NCBI GenBank assembly: GCA_045118155.1
Contig: JBGUXS010000018.1
Span: 1 to 6,896, forward strand
From: JBGUXS01 sp045118155
GTDB lineage: Bacteria > Pseudomonadota > Alphaproteobacteria > CAAHEQ01 > UBA3637
Direction of reading: 5' to 3'
DNA: 6,896 nucleotides
Made by a program: the position numbers and the translations under genes. The notes beneath the pieces were generated by a model. The model had not been told where the DNA came from, searched no databases, and worked only from the letters and a program-made list of their open reading frames with translations. Below, piece after piece: positions 6,589 through 6,896 of this stretch. How positions within the stretch are numbered: position 1 is the stretch's first letter; the number at the start of each line of letters is the position of its first letter.

Positions 6589-6757
6589 AAAAAAGGGATA
6601 ACATCTTCATCCCGTCACCCCTCGTTTCCGTTAGGAAACGTCCAGGGGTCCTTTTCCACGATATAAAAAACGACACAAACGTATAAGATAAGGCCTTTCA
6701 TGTTTGGGATCCCTTGACGCCGACCTTGAAACGGAAGGTCGGCGAGGGATGACAGGA
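6589..6757. repeat. Right composite palindromic repeat (second copy)
   Basis: The core at 6613-6754 is bounded by CGTCACCCCTCG (6613-6624) and CGAGGGATGACA (6743-6754), near-perfect inverted ends. The first hairpin pairs ACCCCT/AGGGGT (6617-6622 with 6644-6649) and CGTTTCC/GGAAACG (6623-6629 with 6634-6640), with a TCC bulge. The second pairs ATCCCT/AGGGAT (6709-6714 with 6745-6750) and a perfect 10-bp stem CGCCGACCTT/AAGGTCGGCG (6718-6727 with 6735-6744), with a TGA bulge. It is in direct orientation to the left copy, so the two bracket all five genes. Confidence 0.82.
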
Positions 6758-6800
6758 AAAATAAAAAAGGGATGACGGAAAGTGGTATTGGTTGTTCGGG

Positions 6801-6890
6801 ATCCCTTGACGCGGGGGGGGGAAGGTCATCCCTCCCGACACCTTGAAAAGGTGGCGCGTCAAGGGACCTCGTGGGGCAAAATGCCCCACG
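6801..6890. repeat. Terminal cluster of merged palindromic hairpins
   Basis: TCCCTTGACGCG (6802-6813) is a perfect 12-bp inverted match to CGCGTCAAGGGA (6855-6866). Inside it are a G9 run (6813-6821) and a small hairpin CACCTT/AAGGTG (6839-6844 with 6848-6853). A perfect 9-bp hairpin CGTGGGGCA/TGCCCCACG (6870-6878 with 6882-6890) follows and runs into six C at the window end. This reads as two or three repeat units fused or truncated together. Confidence 0.7.
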
Positions 6891-6896
6891 CCCCCC

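Larger units (their letters stand above)
6398..6896. repeat. Gene-free tail packed with palindromic repeats
   Basis: No convincing gene lies in these 499 bases; the reverse-strand ORFs here only translate repeat sequence. From left to right there is about 80 bp of plain sequence, a degenerate half unit (GATCCCTTGA at 6480-6489), a lone hairpin (6541-6576), the right composite element (6589-6757), and a dense hairpin cluster at 6801-6890. Segment 6503-6551 recurs at 6763-6811, an exact 260-bp offset, with 45 of 49 bases identical and all four differences transitions. No clear rho-independent terminator for the gene ending at 6397 was found. Confidence 0.8.

Noticed and set aside
6541..6600. 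Rho-independent terminator after the methyltransferase-like gene
   Set aside because: The hairpin is followed on the forward strand by A-rich rather than T-rich sequence and lies about 145 bp past the stop, so it fits the repeat family better than a terminator.
6408..6889. Three reverse-strand ORFs (6408-6590, 6416-6676, 6698-6889)
   Set aside because: They lie wholly within the palindromic repeats, overlap each other in different frames, translate recurring repeat words such as GIPNNQ, and lack convincing ribosome binding sites.

Overview
This 6.9 kb window looks like chromosomal DNA from a Gram-negative bacterium, most likely an alphaproteobacterium with an intracellular-type genome (Holosporales or Rickettsiales-like). 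That placement is an inference. It rests on the moderate-to-low GC content as judged by eye, a Sec-type signal peptide, tightly packed envelope genes, and abundant palindromic intergenic repeats of the CCCTTGACG...CGAGGGATGACA kind. No marker gene fixes the taxon.

Layout. Positions 1-174 hold a composite palindromic repeat. A sigma70-like promoter (219-247) follows and drives a forward GT2 glycosyltransferase (269-1039). It converges, with only 4 bp between stop codons, on a reverse-strand three-gene operon. In transcription order the operon is: a polytopic membrane protein resembling GtrII-type glycosyltransferases (5014-3344), an MFS transporter (3343-2078) joined by a TAAATG stop/start, and a GT8 glycosyltransferase with a cleavable signal peptide (2087-1044) overlapping the MFS gene by 10 nt. 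A 75-bp divergent control region (5015-5089) holds overlapping back-to-back promoters. To its right a forward gene (5090-6397) encodes a large membrane protein with an isoprenylcysteine/phospholipid-methyltransferase-like C-terminus. The last 499 bp (6398-6896) are gene-free and filled with the same palindromic repeat family, including a second copy of the composite element in the same orientation as the left one.

How the genes may work together. Three of the five genes point to glycan transfer and two are polytopic membrane proteins of other families (MFS transporter, methyltransferase-like), so the block is best read as a small envelope or surface glycan modification locus. The odd element is the GT8 enzyme. 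With its start set by the ribosome binding site, it carries a Sec signal peptide and an acidic linker before an apparently intact catalytic domain, so it should leave the cytoplasm, where nucleotide sugars normally are. It could be a periplasmic enzyme with an unusual donor, a signal-anchored enzyme, or a protein secreted to act on a host.

The flanking repeats are the other notable feature. The hairpins share a fixed outer frame while the inner stem differs in sequence each time yet stays base-paired. The two composite elements are inverted hairpin doublets, an arrangement reminiscent of REPINs.
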